Origin: Fictibacillus gelatini DSM 15865
GTDB taxonomy: Bacteria; Bacillota; Bacilli; Bacillales; Fictibacillaceae
Assembly: GCF_000430745.1 (NCBI RefSeq)
Contig: NZ_AUMP01000004.1
Location: forward strand, 1 to 64,000
Length of the DNA stretch: 64,000 bases
Direction of reading: 5' to 3'
Both the position numbers and the translations under genes were made by a program. A model generated the notes under the pieces. The model saw only the letters and a program-made list of their open reading frames with translations. It did no database searches and had not been told where the DNA came from. This document shows positions 8,383 to 17,375 of this stretch, piece after piece. Each line of letters starts with the position of its first letter. Position 1 is the stretch's first letter.

Positions 8383-9966
8383 TTACAATTCAATTGGGGT
8401 GACACTCATAATTTCCGGCAGGGCAACAAGCTCTTCGACCATTTCCGGGGAAAGCTGCTTGTCAACGGTTAACAGCATAATCGCATCTCCTCCGACACCA
8501 CGGCGTCCTACCTGCATCGTACCGATGTTGACATCTTTGTTGCCAAGAATCGTTCCCACTCGTCCGATAACACCAGGACGGTCATTATGGTGAACGTAAA
8601 GCAAATTTCCTTCAGGAGCAGCATCGATCGTATAGTCGTCGATTTTGACGATCCGCGCCCCATACCCATTGAGAAGGGTGCCGGCTACAACATGGCTTTG
8701 TGTGCTCGTTTTAAATTCGACTTTTAACCGGTTCGTAAAGCCGCGGCTTTGTGAAGACTTTTGTTCTACGACATTGATTTCTCTCATTTTGGCAAGATAC
8801 AGTGCATTGACGTAGTTAACTTCCGGTCCGATTCTAAAGGAAAGCGCCCCTTTTAAAATCGTTCTCGTAAGCAGCGCTGTATCGACATCCGCCAATTCCC
8901 CGCTATACGTAATGGTGATCTCTTGTACAGGTCCAACTGACAACTGTGCGATAAACCGGCCAAGCTTTTCACCTAACACGAAGTAAGGCTCAACCCGCTC
9001 CATTACATGAGGAGGGATAAATGGAAGATTTACCGCGTTTTTAAAGCGTTCACCGCGCAATACTTTTATAAGTTCCTCCGATACATCAATGGCTACATTT
9101 TCCTGGGCCTCAACAGTAGATGCCCCGAGGTGCGGCGTTGTGACGACTTGCGGAAGCTTAATGAGCGGATTATCGACCGGCGGCTCTTCTTCAAATACAT
9201 CGAGCGCGGCACCGGCTACTTTTCCGTTTTGGATGGCATCATACAATGCCTTCTCATCAATGATTCCACCGCGGGCGCAGTTAATGATCCGCACCCCGTC
9301 TTTCATTTTGGCAAATTCAGCGGCCCCTAGAAGATGATGCGTTTCTTTCGTAAGCGGTGTATGGACTGTAATAAAGTCCGCTTCAGTAACAATATCTTCA
9401 ACAGACCCGCAAACGACGCCGAGCTTTTTCGCGCGCTCCTCGGTTAAAAACGGATCATATCCGATGACATGCATATTGAATGCTTTGGCCCGTTTCGCAA
9501 CTTCTGTACCGATACGCCCCATGCCGACAACACCAAGCGTTTTATTATTCAGCTCTACTCCCTGAAAACTTTTTCGATCCCAAATGCCTTCGCTTAATTT
9601 TTTATACGCCTGGGGAATGTTCCGCGAAACGGCCATAAGCATCGCAAACGTATGTTCCGCAGCCGAAAGTGTATTCCCTTCCGGCGCATTGATGACGATA
9701 ATTCCGGCTTCCGTCGCCGCATTTAGATCAATATTATCAACTCCGACGCCGGCACGGCCGATTGCTTTCAATCGTTTTCCAGCTTTTAATACTTCAGCCG
9801 TCACCTTCGTTTGGCTACGCACTAGAAGCGCATCATATTCCCCAATAACGGCTAGTAAGTCATCCGGGGAAAGATTCGTATTCTGAACCACTTCTACGTC
9901 CGGGGCATCTAACAATTGCTGAATGCCGGATTTGCTGAGCGGATCGGAAATGAGCACTTTAAACAT
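8383..9966 (-). CDS. serA: D-3-phosphoglycerate dehydrogenase SerA
   Basis: 527 residues, the long form typical of Bacillus. The catalytic and NAD-binding domains occupy residues 1-310, with the dinucleotide fold at GVVGMGRIGTEVAKRA and the catalytic His in TTPHLGAST. An intervening domain (about 320-450) and a C-terminal ACT domain (VHHNDRPGVIGRVGTILG) follow. It oxidises 3-phosphoglycerate to 3-phosphohydroxypyruvate, the first step of serine synthesis. It overlaps the upstream aminotransferase by 8 bp and is presumably under the same T-box. Confidence 0.97.
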   Translation of the reverse strand: MFKVLISDPLSKSGIQQLLDAPDVEVVQNTNLSPDDLLAVIGEYDALLVRSQTKVTAEVLKAGKRLKAIGRAGVGVDNIDLNAATEAGIIVINAPEGNTLSAAEHTFAMLMAVSRNIPQAYKKLSEGIWDRKSFQGVELNNKTLGVVGMGRIGTEVAKRAKAFNMHVIGYDPFLTEERAKKLGVVCGSVEDIVTEADFITVHTPLTKETHHLLGAAEFAKMKDGVRIINCARGGIIDEKALYDAIQNGKVAGAALDVFEEEPPVDNPLIKLPQVVTTPHLGASTVEAQENVAIDVSEELIKVLRGERFKNAVNLPFIPPHVMERVEPYFVLGEKLGRFIAQLSVGPVQEITITYSGELADVDTALLTRTILKGALSFRIGPEVNYVNALYLAKMREINVVEQKSSQSRGFTNRLKVEFKTSTQSHVVAGTLLNGYGARIVKIDDYTIDAAPEGNLLYVHHNDRPGVIGRVGTILGNKDVNIGTMQVGRRGVGGDAIMLLTVDKQLSPEMVEELVALPEIMSVTPIEL

Positions 9967-11113
9967 GTTGAATCAACACCTCCTGCGCTGCTTTCACACC
10001 TGCACCCAGTTCGATTTCCACGCCAATTTGTTTCAAAGCGACTTCGATGGCGGAAACTACCGTAAGAACATCGAGTGGTTCACAATATCCCATGTGCCCG
10101 ATCCTGAAAATTTTCCCTTTTAAATGTTGCTGCCCGCCGGCAACAACGACATTATGCGTTGTCCGCAATGCTTTGCGTAATGCTTCTGAATCAAATGCGC
10201 CTTTCGGGTCGATCGACGTTACCGTTGGCGAAGCATATTCATCTTTCGTCATTAACGGAAGGCCAAGGGCTCGGATCGCAGCACGTGTCATGTCACGCAT
10301 TAGTTCATGGCGCTTAATAATTTGCGCAAGCCCTTCTTCTTCAATCATTTCACAAACTTCAGCCAATCCGAAAACGAGTGAAACGGCTGCGGTGTACGGC
10401 GTCGTTTGATTTTCTAACGACTTGCGGTACGCTTTTAAATCAAGGTAAAAAGCAGGCGGGGTAATGGTTTCGATTGTTTTCCACGCCCGTTTGCTTGCAG
10501 CAAGAAACGCAAGTCCAGTTGGAAGCATAAATGCTTTTTGTGAACCGGTAGCAATAATGTCAATTCCCCATTCGTCCATCTCACATGGAACAGCACCTAA
10601 ACAGCTGACCGCATCGACGATAAAGAGCGCATCCGTCTGTTCATGCACGACTTCAGCTAATTCTTTAACCGGATTCAACACCCCCGTCGATGTTTCACAG
10701 TATGTCGCAAACACGGCTTTCACATTTGTATGTTGCTTCAGAAACGATTGGAGCAATTCCGGCGTTACTGCTTCGCCCCATTCTACTTCTAAGCGATGGA
10801 CAACGATGTTATAGCGGTCACAAATCTTTGCGAAACGGTCGCCAAACGCGCCGCTTACTAAAACAGCAACTTCTTCCCCTGGCTTTACGGTATTGACAAC
10901 ACTCATCTCAAGGGCACTCGTACCGCTACCTGCAATGATGAAAACGTCCTCCTTCGTTCCGAAAATCGGCTTAAGCCTTTCGGCAGTATTTGCGAAAAGC
11001 TTAGAAAATTCACCGCTTCGGTGCCCGATCATCGGGCGGTTCATCGCTTGCTGAACGCGATGTGGGATAGGGGTTGGCCCCGGAATGCGTAAAACTAATT
11101 TGTCTTCAAACAT
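9959..11113 (-). CDS. Class-V aminotransferase, probable phosphoserine/serine-glyoxylate type
   Basis: 384 residues, PLP-dependent fold type I. The Schiff-base lysine lies in IIATGSQKAFMLPTG and the preceding VDAVSCLGAVP carries the PLP-contacting Asp, a pattern of the alanine/serine-glyoxylate aminotransferase group (PucG-like). Because it is the first gene of a unit with serA and lies behind a T-box, I infer it supplies the phosphohydroxypyruvate transamination normally done by SerC. The family name alone would suggest serine-glyoxylate or alanine-glyoxylate exchange. The 8-bp overlap with serA implies translational coupling. Confidence 0.88.
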   Translation of the reverse strand: MFEDKLVLRIPGPTPIPHRVQQAMNRPMIGHRSGEFSKLFANTAERLKPIFGTKEDVFIIAGSGTSALEMSVVNTVKPGEEVAVLVSGAFGDRFAKICDRYNIVVHRLEVEWGEAVTPELLQSFLKQHTNVKAVFATYCETSTGVLNPVKELAEVVHEQTDALFIVDAVSCLGAVPCEMDEWGIDIIATGSQKAFMLPTGLAFLAASKRAWKTIETITPPAFYLDLKAYRKSLENQTTPYTAAVSLVFGLAEVCEMIEEEGLAQIIKRHELMRDMTRAAIRALGLPLMTKDEYASPTVTSIDPKGAFDSEALRKALRTTHNVVVAGGQQHLKGKIFRIGHMGYCEPLDVLTVVSAIEVALKQIGVEIELGAGVKAAQEVLIQHV

Positions 11114-11239
11114 GGTTCTCTCTCCTTTTATTATCCACTTTTTCTCTTTGAAAAACCGTGACCAAACGGCCGATAGTTTTTCTTTCTTATACTTTCATTC
11201 GCAACCTGAGTGCAAATTTTCTGAAAGTACAAAAAACAA

Positions 11240-11520
11240 AAACCCCTCATCCACACACTACGACTGTAGTGAGGGACGAGAGGTATATTTCGCGGTACCA
11301 CCCTCATTTGTTTTCTTTTTCACAAAAGAAAACCTTACCAGGTCCATGACCTTCGAGATAACGGATCATCCGGACAAACCTACTAATCTTTTATGCGAAT
11401 CTAAGATGTTCGGCCTGACAACTCCAAAGCGCTTATCTGTAAACGAAACGACCGATTCGCACCAACCACCGGCTCTCTTTACGCCCCAGCTTTACAGCAT
11501 AACTTCATCATCGTTGTTTC
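11240..11520 (-). ncRNA. T-box leader (probably serine-responsive) before the aminotransferase-serA operon
   Basis: On the minus strand a stem-I region is seen with GATGATGAAG at its base and the AGAGAG / GGTGGTTGGTGCGAA segment. The invariant T-box GGTGGTACCGCG follows at 11302-11291, and then a terminator (CCCTCA...TGAGGG plus T-run) at 11275-11244. This is the tRNA-sensing antitermination architecture. The specifier codon cannot be fixed by eye; UCA (Ser) in GUUGUCAGGCC is a candidate and would fit the serine operon downstream. Confidence 0.93.
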
Positions 11521-11533
11521 ATATTTGTTAGTT

Positions 11534-11562
11534 ACTTTATCATGGACATTTGTACACGTCAA
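11534..11562 (-). promoter_or_regulatory. Candidate sigma-A promoter for the T-box operon
   Basis: Minus-strand TTGACG, a 17-bp spacer and TAAAGT, ending a few bases before the start of stem I. The -10 box is weak, but position and spacing fit. Confidence 0.5.
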
Positions 11563-11608
11563 GAGGAATTTTTCAAAATTTAAAAGAGTCGAAGTTGAGT
11601 TAACTAAA

Positions 11609-11638
11609 AAACGGAATGCGAAGGATCGCATTCCGTTT
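11609..11638 (-). terminator. Terminator of the feo operon
   Basis: Stem AAACGGAATGCG/CGCATTCCGTTT with a 6-nt loop, followed on the minus strand by a T-run; it lies about 20 bp after the Cys-rich Feo partner gene. Confidence 0.85.
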
Positions 11639-11656
11639 CACTCTGGCATTTGCCTT

Positions 11657-11854
11657 TTATTTTTCAGCTGTTGCATGGGAATATCGAGCGGAAAATGGAA
11701 TCGTTTCTTCTTTTACTTCGCTGCATGCGGTTGTACAGCTTTTGTTTAATGAACAGCCCGCGCATTTTCCCATTTTGCTTCTTTTTACGAATCGGTAAAG
11801 GGTAAACCCTGCATATGCAAAAATAAGTACGCCAATGACAACGCTAATGACCAT
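11657..11854 (-). CDS. FeoB-associated Cys-rich membrane protein
   Basis: 65 residues from an ATG preceded by AGAAGG; a longer frame reaching back into feoB is not needed. One N-terminal membrane helix (VISVVIGVLIFAYAGFTLY) precedes a basic segment and a Cys cluster, CAGCSLNKSCTTAC. This matches the small FeoB-associated Cys-rich proteins that follow feoB in many Firmicutes, possibly acting like FeoC or in metal handling. Third gene of the feo unit, with a terminator immediately after it. Confidence 0.85.
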   Translation of the reverse strand: MVISVVIGVLIFAYAGFTLYRFVKRSKMGKCAGCSLNKSCTTACSEVKEETIPFSARYSHATAEK

Positions 11855-11883
11855 TGTCGTATCCCTTCTTTCTTTTAGAAGTA

Positions 11884-13896
11884 TTAGTTCAAGCCGAGAA
11901 GACGTCCGCCCTGATAAATAATAATCGATACGATATAGGCGATGACTAATGCGTAAATAACAGAAAACCACGTCCATTTCGCCGAACCGGTTTCTTTTCG
12001 AATAACAGCGACCGTTGCAAGACATGGAACATACAATAAAATAAACGCTAAAAAGCTATAAGCGGACAGCGGTGTAAAAAAGTCCGCCATGACACCTTGC
12101 AACGTATGCAAATCGGGTGCAGCATAAATAATATTCATTGTGGAAACAACGACTTCTTTTGCGAGAAAGCCAGTTAAAAGAGCGGCTCCCGCTTGCCAGT
12201 TGCCAAAGCCGAGCGGATGAAGAATCGGTGCCAGCACCCCGCCAATCATGGCAAGAAAGCTTTTATTCATTTCCACATTCAAGCCGCCCGGACCCGCATA
12301 GGTCAACAGCCAGATGACGACAGATCCGCCGAATATAAACGTTCCTGCTTTGCGGACAAATCCTTTCCCTTTTTCCCACGTGCTTTTTAACAATGTTCGG
12401 AATTGCGGAATTCGATAAGGCGGCAATTCAATAACAAAGAACGAACTTTGCTGTTTCAAAATCGTTGACGAAAAAAGCTTCGCCAGCGTCAACGCAAGGA
12501 TGATTCCCATTAAATACAGCGACAATACGATTAATGCCTGGTTTTGCTTAAAAAATGCCCCGACAAATAAGCTGTACACTGTTAAACGAGCGGAGCATGA
12601 CATAAGCGGCGTCAAAATTACGGTCAACAGCCTTTCTTTCGGCTGTTCAATCGTCCGTGCCGCCATAATGCCTGGAACGTTGCAGCCAAACCCGATAATC
12701 ATTGGGATAAAGGCTTTACCGTTTAAGCCGATCGACTCCATAATCTTATCCATGACCATGGCCACACGCGCCATATAGCCGGAATCCTCAATAAAGGAGA
12801 TGAGAAAGAAAAGGATAAAGATTTGCGGAACGAAAACGATGACTCCGCCGACACCCGCGACAATCCCTTGCAAAATTAAAGCGCGAATAAATTCTGTGGC
12901 TCCAGCTGCTTTCAGCCAGCCATCAAGCGTATCGGTAAGCGTCCCTGTAATAAAGCCGTCCAACGCATCAGAAATAGGCGTCCCGATCCAATCAAATGTT
13001 AATTTAAACATTAAATAAGCGAACAGCAGAAAAATCGGGAGACCGAGTATTTTATTCGTCAAAATGTTATCAATTCGATCAGTAAGCGTATATTCAATTT
13101 TTTCAACATCATTTACACAACAAGCTAATAGCGCTTGAATGTAATTGCCCCGTACTTTGCGAATGTGATGGGCCATTGATTTTGCTTTTGTCTCCGATTG
13201 GACAGCGTGTTCCGTTTCCTTATACAAACCTTCCAACGTTGAGGACGGTATGTAGTCCGTAAGCATTTCCTTCACAAGCTGGTTTCCTTCAAAAAATTGG
13301 AGGGCCAGCCATCTTCCCGGCGGCAGTTTTTCGTCAGCCGGCAGCAATGCTGTTAAACGGGCAATCGCTTCCTCTAAATTGCCGCCATAATCCAATACAA
13401 GTGGAGCATTCACCCGCTCTTCTTGTTCGGAAAGTTTGCCGGCAAGGACATCGCAGCCTTTTCCTGTTCTCGCTACAATAGGAACGACCGTGCAGCCAAG
13501 GCGCTCAGCCAGCAGCTTATCGTCAATCTCGACTCCCCGTCCTTTGGCGACGTCGATCATATTCAAGCCCATTACAAGCGGTTTTCCGTATTCTAATAGC
13601 TGTATCGTTAAATATAAATTCCGTTCAAGTTGTGATGCATCAACAATATTTAAAATGATAGAAGTATCATCATATAGAAGATAATGGGTCGCGACACCTT
13701 CATCACGCGATAAAGGATTCAAGGAATAAATTCCCGGGAGATCGATCAGATTCCCTCGCTTGTTCTTTAAAACGCCGACTTTCTTCTCAACCGTTACCCC
13801 TGTCCAGTTCCCTACATATTCATAGGATCCTGTAAGCGTATTAAACAAAGATGTCTTCCCGGTATTTGGATTACCGGCTAAAGCAATATTCATCAC
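11884..13896 (-). CDS. feoB: Ferrous iron transport protein B
   Basis: 670 residues. The N-terminal G domain has G1 GNPNTGKTSL (residues 8-17), G3 DLPGIYSL and G4 GLNMIDVA. A helical NFeoB domain follows. The membrane part from about residue 280 contains two Gate-like regions with the conserved FGCNVPGIMAAR segment. It is the cytoplasmic-membrane Fe(II) transporter. Its start overlaps the feoA stop by 4 bp. Two Fur boxes upstream of feoA indicate iron control. Confidence 0.97.
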   Translation of the reverse strand: MMNIALAGNPNTGKTSLFNTLTGSYEYVGNWTGVTVEKKVGVLKNKRGNLIDLPGIYSLNPLSRDEGVATHYLLYDDTSIILNIVDASQLERNLYLTIQLLEYGKPLVMGLNMIDVAKGRGVEIDDKLLAERLGCTVVPIVARTGKGCDVLAGKLSEQEERVNAPLVLDYGGNLEEAIARLTALLPADEKLPPGRWLALQFFEGNQLVKEMLTDYIPSSTLEGLYKETEHAVQSETKAKSMAHHIRKVRGNYIQALLACCVNDVEKIEYTLTDRIDNILTNKILGLPIFLLFAYLMFKLTFDWIGTPISDALDGFITGTLTDTLDGWLKAAGATEFIRALILQGIVAGVGGVIVFVPQIFILFFLISFIEDSGYMARVAMVMDKIMESIGLNGKAFIPMIIGFGCNVPGIMAARTIEQPKERLLTVILTPLMSCSARLTVYSLFVGAFFKQNQALIVLSLYLMGIILALTLAKLFSSTILKQQSSFFVIELPPYRIPQFRTLLKSTWEKGKGFVRKAGTFIFGGSVVIWLLTYAGPGGLNVEMNKSFLAMIGGVLAPILHPLGFGNWQAGAALLTGFLAKEVVVSTMNIIYAAPDLHTLQGVMADFFTPLSAYSFLAFILLYVPCLATVAVIRKETGSAKWTWFSVIYALVIAYIVSIIIYQGGRLLGLN

Positions 13897-14129
13897 GCCA
13901 TTTCCACCTGAATCATTTTTGCTTCACGGCGCCTGATCCCGATTAATTGTCCTTTTGCTTCAACGGCAACAGGGCCACCTAACGGCAGTATGCGTTTAAT
14001 GCTAACAACCGAGCCTTCCATAATGCCTAAATCCAATAAGCGGCGTTGAACAAGCTCATTGATTTGTCCCGTATTAATAATTCGCGCTTTTCCTCCAGCA
14101 TGCAGGTCTGTTAATGTCATGGCGTCCAC
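13893..14129 (-). CDS. feoA: Ferrous iron transport protein A
   Basis: 78 residues, an SH3-like FeoA domain: LVQRRLLDLGIMEGSVVSIK and the closing LIGIRRREAKMIQV are typical. FeoA is a small cytosolic partner that interacts with FeoB. It is the first gene of feoA-feoB-Cys-rich protein and overlaps feoB by 4 bp. Confidence 0.95.
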   Translation of the reverse strand: MDAMTLTDLHAGGKARIINTGQINELVQRRLLDLGIMEGSVVSIKRILPLGGPVAVEAKGQLIGIRRREAKMIQVEMA

Positions 14130-14137
14130 CTCTATAA

Positions 14138-14155
14138 GAATGATAATTATTATCA
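14138..14155 (-). promoter_or_regulatory. Fur box 1 upstream of feoA
   Basis: GAATGATAATTATTATCA, a near-perfect Fur site less than 10 bp upstream of the feoA start; a further half-site TGATAG follows. Confidence 0.85.
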
Positions 14156-14176
14156 GTAGATGATAGTTTAATTATA

Positions 14177-14195
14177 TGAGATTGATTATCATTCG
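14177..14195 (-). promoter_or_regulatory. Fur box 2 upstream of feoA
   Basis: TGAGATTGATTATCATTC, a second Fur-like palindrome about 20 bp beyond the first, in the expected promoter region of the feo operon. Confidence 0.75.
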
Positions 14196-14234
14196 TAAAG
14201 AGAAACTTTTTAACAATTTCTTGACATTGAAAAC

Positions 14235-14256
14235 CGCCTCCATTACATCGGAGGCG
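14235..14256 (-). terminator. Hairpin enclosing the TerC stop codon
   Basis: Seven-bp G+C-rich stem CGCCTCC/GGAGGCG whose 8-nt loop contains the TAA stop codon of the TerC gene. The minus-strand tail has a short T-run (GTTTTC), so termination is plausible but not strong. Confidence 0.55.
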
Positions 14257-14929
14257 ATTTAGGGTGGGTTGATTGATTTCTATATTTTTTGATATAGCCT
14301 GTGATCACAACAAATGCAATGATAAGCAGCTCGAATAAATGCTTTATATTTTCGTTTTTAAAATGCTCCTTCAAAAATGGCTCTTCTACGATCATTTTTC
14401 CGGCCGTCCATGCAATTACCGCGGCGCCGAGTGTAATGATGAACGGAAATCTGACAATTAATTTGATAAAAATCGTGCTTCCCCAAACGACGATCGGGAC
14501 GGAAATAAACAAGCCGAGTACGACAAGCAAAAAACCGCCGTGGGCCGCCCCGGCAACTGCCAGCACATTGTCCAACCCCATTGCCGCATCGGCAACGATA
14601 ATCGTAATAATCGCACTAACGATATTGTCTTTTGCCTCTATATCATGATCCTTCTCTTCTGTCATCAATTTAAACCCGATATAAATAAGCATTAGGCCGC
14701 CCACAAGCAAAAGCCCCGGTACTTTCAAAAGCCAGACGACCGCAAGCGTTGCGAATACCCGTATAACGACCGCTCCAAGTGTCCCTAAAACAATCACTTT
14801 CTTTTGCTGTTCCTCGCGCAAATTTCTCGCCGCAAGCCCTATAACGATCGCATTATCCCCGGCAAGCACTAAGTCAATGACCACAATGGAAAACAAAGCC
14901 GTTAGAAACTCCATCGATACGATCTCCAT
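14243..14929 (-). CDS. TerC-family integral membrane protein (YjbE-like)
   Basis: 228 residues and about seven membrane helices. TerC signatures are visible: DLVLAGDNAIVIGLAARNL near the N-terminus and DAAMGLDNVLAVAGAAHGG in the middle, each with the conserved Asp in a membrane helix. Members of this family (YjbE, YkoY, YceF of B. subtilis) are linked to manganese or other metal export or protein metallation. The start ATG has GGAGGT six bases upstream. It stands alone between the feo promoter and a structured repeat. Confidence 0.9.
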   Translation of the reverse strand: MEIVSMEFLTALFSIVVIDLVLAGDNAIVIGLAARNLREEQQKKVIVLGTLGAVVIRVFATLAVVWLLKVPGLLLVGGLMLIYIGFKLMTEEKDHDIEAKDNIVSAIITIIVADAAMGLDNVLAVAGAAHGGFLLVVLGLFISVPIVVWGSTIFIKLIVRFPFIITLGAAVIAWTAGKMIVEEPFLKEHFKNENIKHLFELLIIAFVVITGYIKKYRNQSTHPKSPPM

Positions 14930-15069
14930 CTTTCAACCTCCACTCATGTCTCCTACTTACATATATGAACCTTTGTCCAAATATAGTAGTAAATAAAAAG
15001 GCTCATTCATATAGATGAAACAAGCCTGTGTTGATTTCTTATCCGATGGAAATACTACTTTAAATACGT

Positions 15070-15218
15070 GTTCAAAAAGGAGGACAAACAGGGCCAAAAA
15101 GTTCAAGGAAGCGCAGTCTCCGAGCACCGGAGCGTATGGCTTTTGATACGTGAGGAGCGAAGGAGCAAGCTGACGTAGAAATTCACCGGCAATGTTTCCC
15201 GGACTTTTTGAACATCCT
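15070..15218 (+). ncRNA. Structured repeat element, copy A (unnamed family)
   Basis: About 145 nt bounded by a perfect 10-bp inverted repeat, GTTCAAAAAG and CTTTTTGAAC. Internal hairpins are CTCCG/CGGAG and CGTAT/ATACG. A second copy at 56546-56692 keeps the same stems with altered sequence, including a compensatory G-C to A-T change in the closing stem. It lies directly upstream of the YihY gene; its end contributes the apparent extra codons of a longer frame there. I cannot say whether it is an RNA gene, a leader element or a MITE. Confidence 0.6.
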
Positions 15219-15249
15219 CTTTAAAGTAAAGAACGGTGAGTGTATCGAT

Positions 15250-16062
15250 ATGCTTGTTTTTTTTCATAAATTAAAAACCCGCTTTTTTGAAGACAAAGTC
15301 TTTGATTTATCCGCTCAATTGGCTTATTACTTCCTTGTATCGCTGTTCCCTTTTCTTTTTTTACTTTTTACTTTTCTCGGCTTTTTGCCCATTTCAACAG
15401 AAGACGTATTAAAACTCATTCAACCATATGCGCCAAAACAGGCATTCCGGCTTATCGAATACAATTTGACATCGATTTTGGACCGGAAAAGAGGAGAATT
15501 GATTTATATCAGCATCCTTGTCACAACATGGCTTGCTTCAATGGGAATACTGGCAATTATTCGCGTGTTTAATAAGGCCTATCAAGTGGAAGAAAGCAGA
15601 CCGCTAGTAAAAGAAATCGTTGTTGGAATTTTTTTAACGCTTGGGCTCGTTTTTGCCGTCATTACTTCCCTTCTCCTCCTTACGCTCGGGGAAGTGGGCG
15701 GCTATTACGTATTTGACCATTTCAGCCTGGGGAACCCGATCTGGCAGCTATGGAACATTTCACGCTGGGTGCTCAGTTTTCTTATTTTAATGATTGTTTT
15801 TATTACACTTTATCTCGTTGCGCCGAATCGGAAATTGAGCATTCGAAATGTGCTTCCCGGAGCCTTTTTTTCAACATTCGGCTGGCAATTCATCTCCATC
15901 GGTTTTTCCTATTACGTTACTATTTTTGATTATCGGGAAGTTTACGGGAATCTCGGCGCCCTTTTAACGTTAATGATCTGGTTTTATTTGTCTGCCATGA
16001 TTATGATCGTCGGCGGGCAAATCAATGCGATTCTTTTAACTTTCAAAAAACGAAGATACTAA
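15250..16062 (+). CDS. YihY/BrkB-family membrane protein
   Basis: 270 residues from an ATG preceded by GGTGAG; an ATG 14 codons earlier lies in repeat sequence and is rejected. About six membrane helices, with the family opening LSAQLAYYFLVSLFPFLF and the later YGNLGALLTLMIWFYLSAM. The family was once called ribonuclease BN in error; its function is unknown (YfkH is the B. subtilis relative). The next gene begins about 115 bp downstream on the same strand. Confidence 0.88.
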   Translation: MLVFFHKLKTRFFEDKVFDLSAQLAYYFLVSLFPFLFLLFTFLGFLPISTEDVLKLIQPYAPKQAFRLIEYNLTSILDRKRGELIYISILVTTWLASMGILAIIRVFNKAYQVEESRPLVKEIVVGIFLTLGLVFAVITSLLLLTLGEVGGYYVFDHFSLGNPIWQLWNISRWVLSFLILMIVFITLYLVAPNRKLSIRNVLPGAFFSTFGWQFISIGFSYYVTIFDYREVYGNLGALLTLMIWFYLSAMIMIVGGQINAILLTFKKRRY

Positions 16063-16177
16063 AAATTTTTCATAAGAGGCATTGACTTATAGAATCTTCC
16101 GTACGATGATGGAAACAGATATCGTTGCAATTTTTGGTGAAGCAAGATTAATTTCTATTTTGGAACGGGAGATTGAA

Positions 16178-17206
16178 ATGTCGGTTAAAAATATTATCAT
16201 TATTTTATTGTTGGTTTCAGTTAGCATTTTCCTTATTCCTTACAGCATTCCCCTCTTGCTTGCTCTGGCGACTTCGGTTATGTTGGAGCCTGCCGTTAAA
16301 TTTTTTAACAGGTTAAAGTTAAAACGTGTATTTTCCGTGACGGTTGTCTTTATTTTATTTTTCGCCTTACTCGGTTTATTGATTTTTTGGCTGACAACAA
16401 CGCTCGTAGTACAGGTCATTCAATTTTCACAAATGGTGCCCTCTTACTCAAAAAGCGTATTTGAACTGGCGGAAAAGTACTTTCACAAATTTGAAAACTT
16501 TTACACCAATCTTCCTCCCGAAGTTGTTTCAACTGTAGAAAAAGGCCTAGAGGGGCTAAAAACATATGCGGTTGACGCTGCCAGCAGTTTAACAGGGGCG
16601 ATCCTTGGTATCATTACCTATATCCCCGAGCTGCTTATCTATTTTATTATTTACCTCGTTGCCGTCTTTTTAATTTTGTTAGATTTACCGCGGCTGAGAA
16701 ACAATTTTTTAAATATGTTCACTCTTTCAGCAAGGGAAAAAGTCGATCTTGTCTTCTCACAATTGTCAAAAGCAACGGTAGGCTTTATACGAGCACAAAT
16801 AATTTTAAGTTTTATAACCTACGTTCTTGCTTTAATTGGCCTGCTTATTCTTCGCGTAGACTACGCGATGTTAATCGCGTTGTTAATTATTATCGTTGAC
16901 ATATTGCCAATTTTAGGAACGGGCTCATTCCTTGTCCCATGGGCGGTTTACAACTTTGTCGTCAATAATGATTTTCTTGCTATAGGGCTTTTGATTCTGT
17001 TTGCCGTTATCACTATTGTCCGGCGAATTATCGAACCTAAAATACTTGGATCAAGCCTGGGAATATCTGCTCTTGCGGCGCTCATAAGCATTTATCTCGG
17101 ATTTCAAGTATTGGGAATGATCGGTTTGATTGTTGGTCCTGCCATTGTTATTATATTTGAAGCGTTAAGAAGTGCCGGCTTTTTAAAATTTAGAATCGAT
17201 TTTTAA
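16178..17206 (+). CDS. AI-2E family transporter / YtvI-like membrane protein
   Basis: 342 residues from an ATG with GGGAGATTG upstream; an in-frame TTG 32 codons earlier would give 374 residues but has a non-hydrophobic leader and no ribosome-binding site. The protein has the AI-2E exporter layout: two N-terminal helices, a long extracytoplasmic/amphipathic region, and C-terminal helices with VDILPILGTGSFLVPWA and RRIIEPKILGSSLGISALAAL. Relatives include YtvI (sporulation) and YubA/YueF; substrate unknown. A strong terminator follows. Confidence 0.88.
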   Translation: MSVKNIIIILLLVSVSIFLIPYSIPLLLALATSVMLEPAVKFFNRLKLKRVFSVTVVFILFFALLGLLIFWLTTTLVVQVIQFSQMVPSYSKSVFELAEKYFHKFENFYTNLPPEVVSTVEKGLEGLKTYAVDAASSLTGAILGIITYIPELLIYFIIYLVAVFLILLDLPRLRNNFLNMFTLSAREKVDLVFSQLSKATVGFIRAQIILSFITYVLALIGLLILRVDYAMLIALLIIIVDILPILGTGSFLVPWAVYNFVVNNDFLAIGLLILFAVITIVRRIIEPKILGSSLGISALAALISIYLGFQVLGMIGLIVGPAIVIIFEALRSAGFLKFRIDF

Positions 17207-17229
17207 AACTCGCTTATTTGCGAGTTTTT
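17205..17229 (+). terminator. Rho-independent terminator
   Basis: AAAACTCGC/GCGAGTTTT stem with a 6-nt loop and a T-run, immediately after the AI-2E-family gene. Confidence 0.85.
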
Positions 17230-17375
17230 TATTTTTTTACAAACATTACAAGTTCGTATCGTTTTCGTAATTTGCGTTAGAAAAATGGAAAAGGTGGGAA
17301 ATATGAAAGGGAACTACAGAAAGGAAATTTCTATCTCGAAATAGTATTCATGTAAACAGCAGCAAGGAGGTCTTT

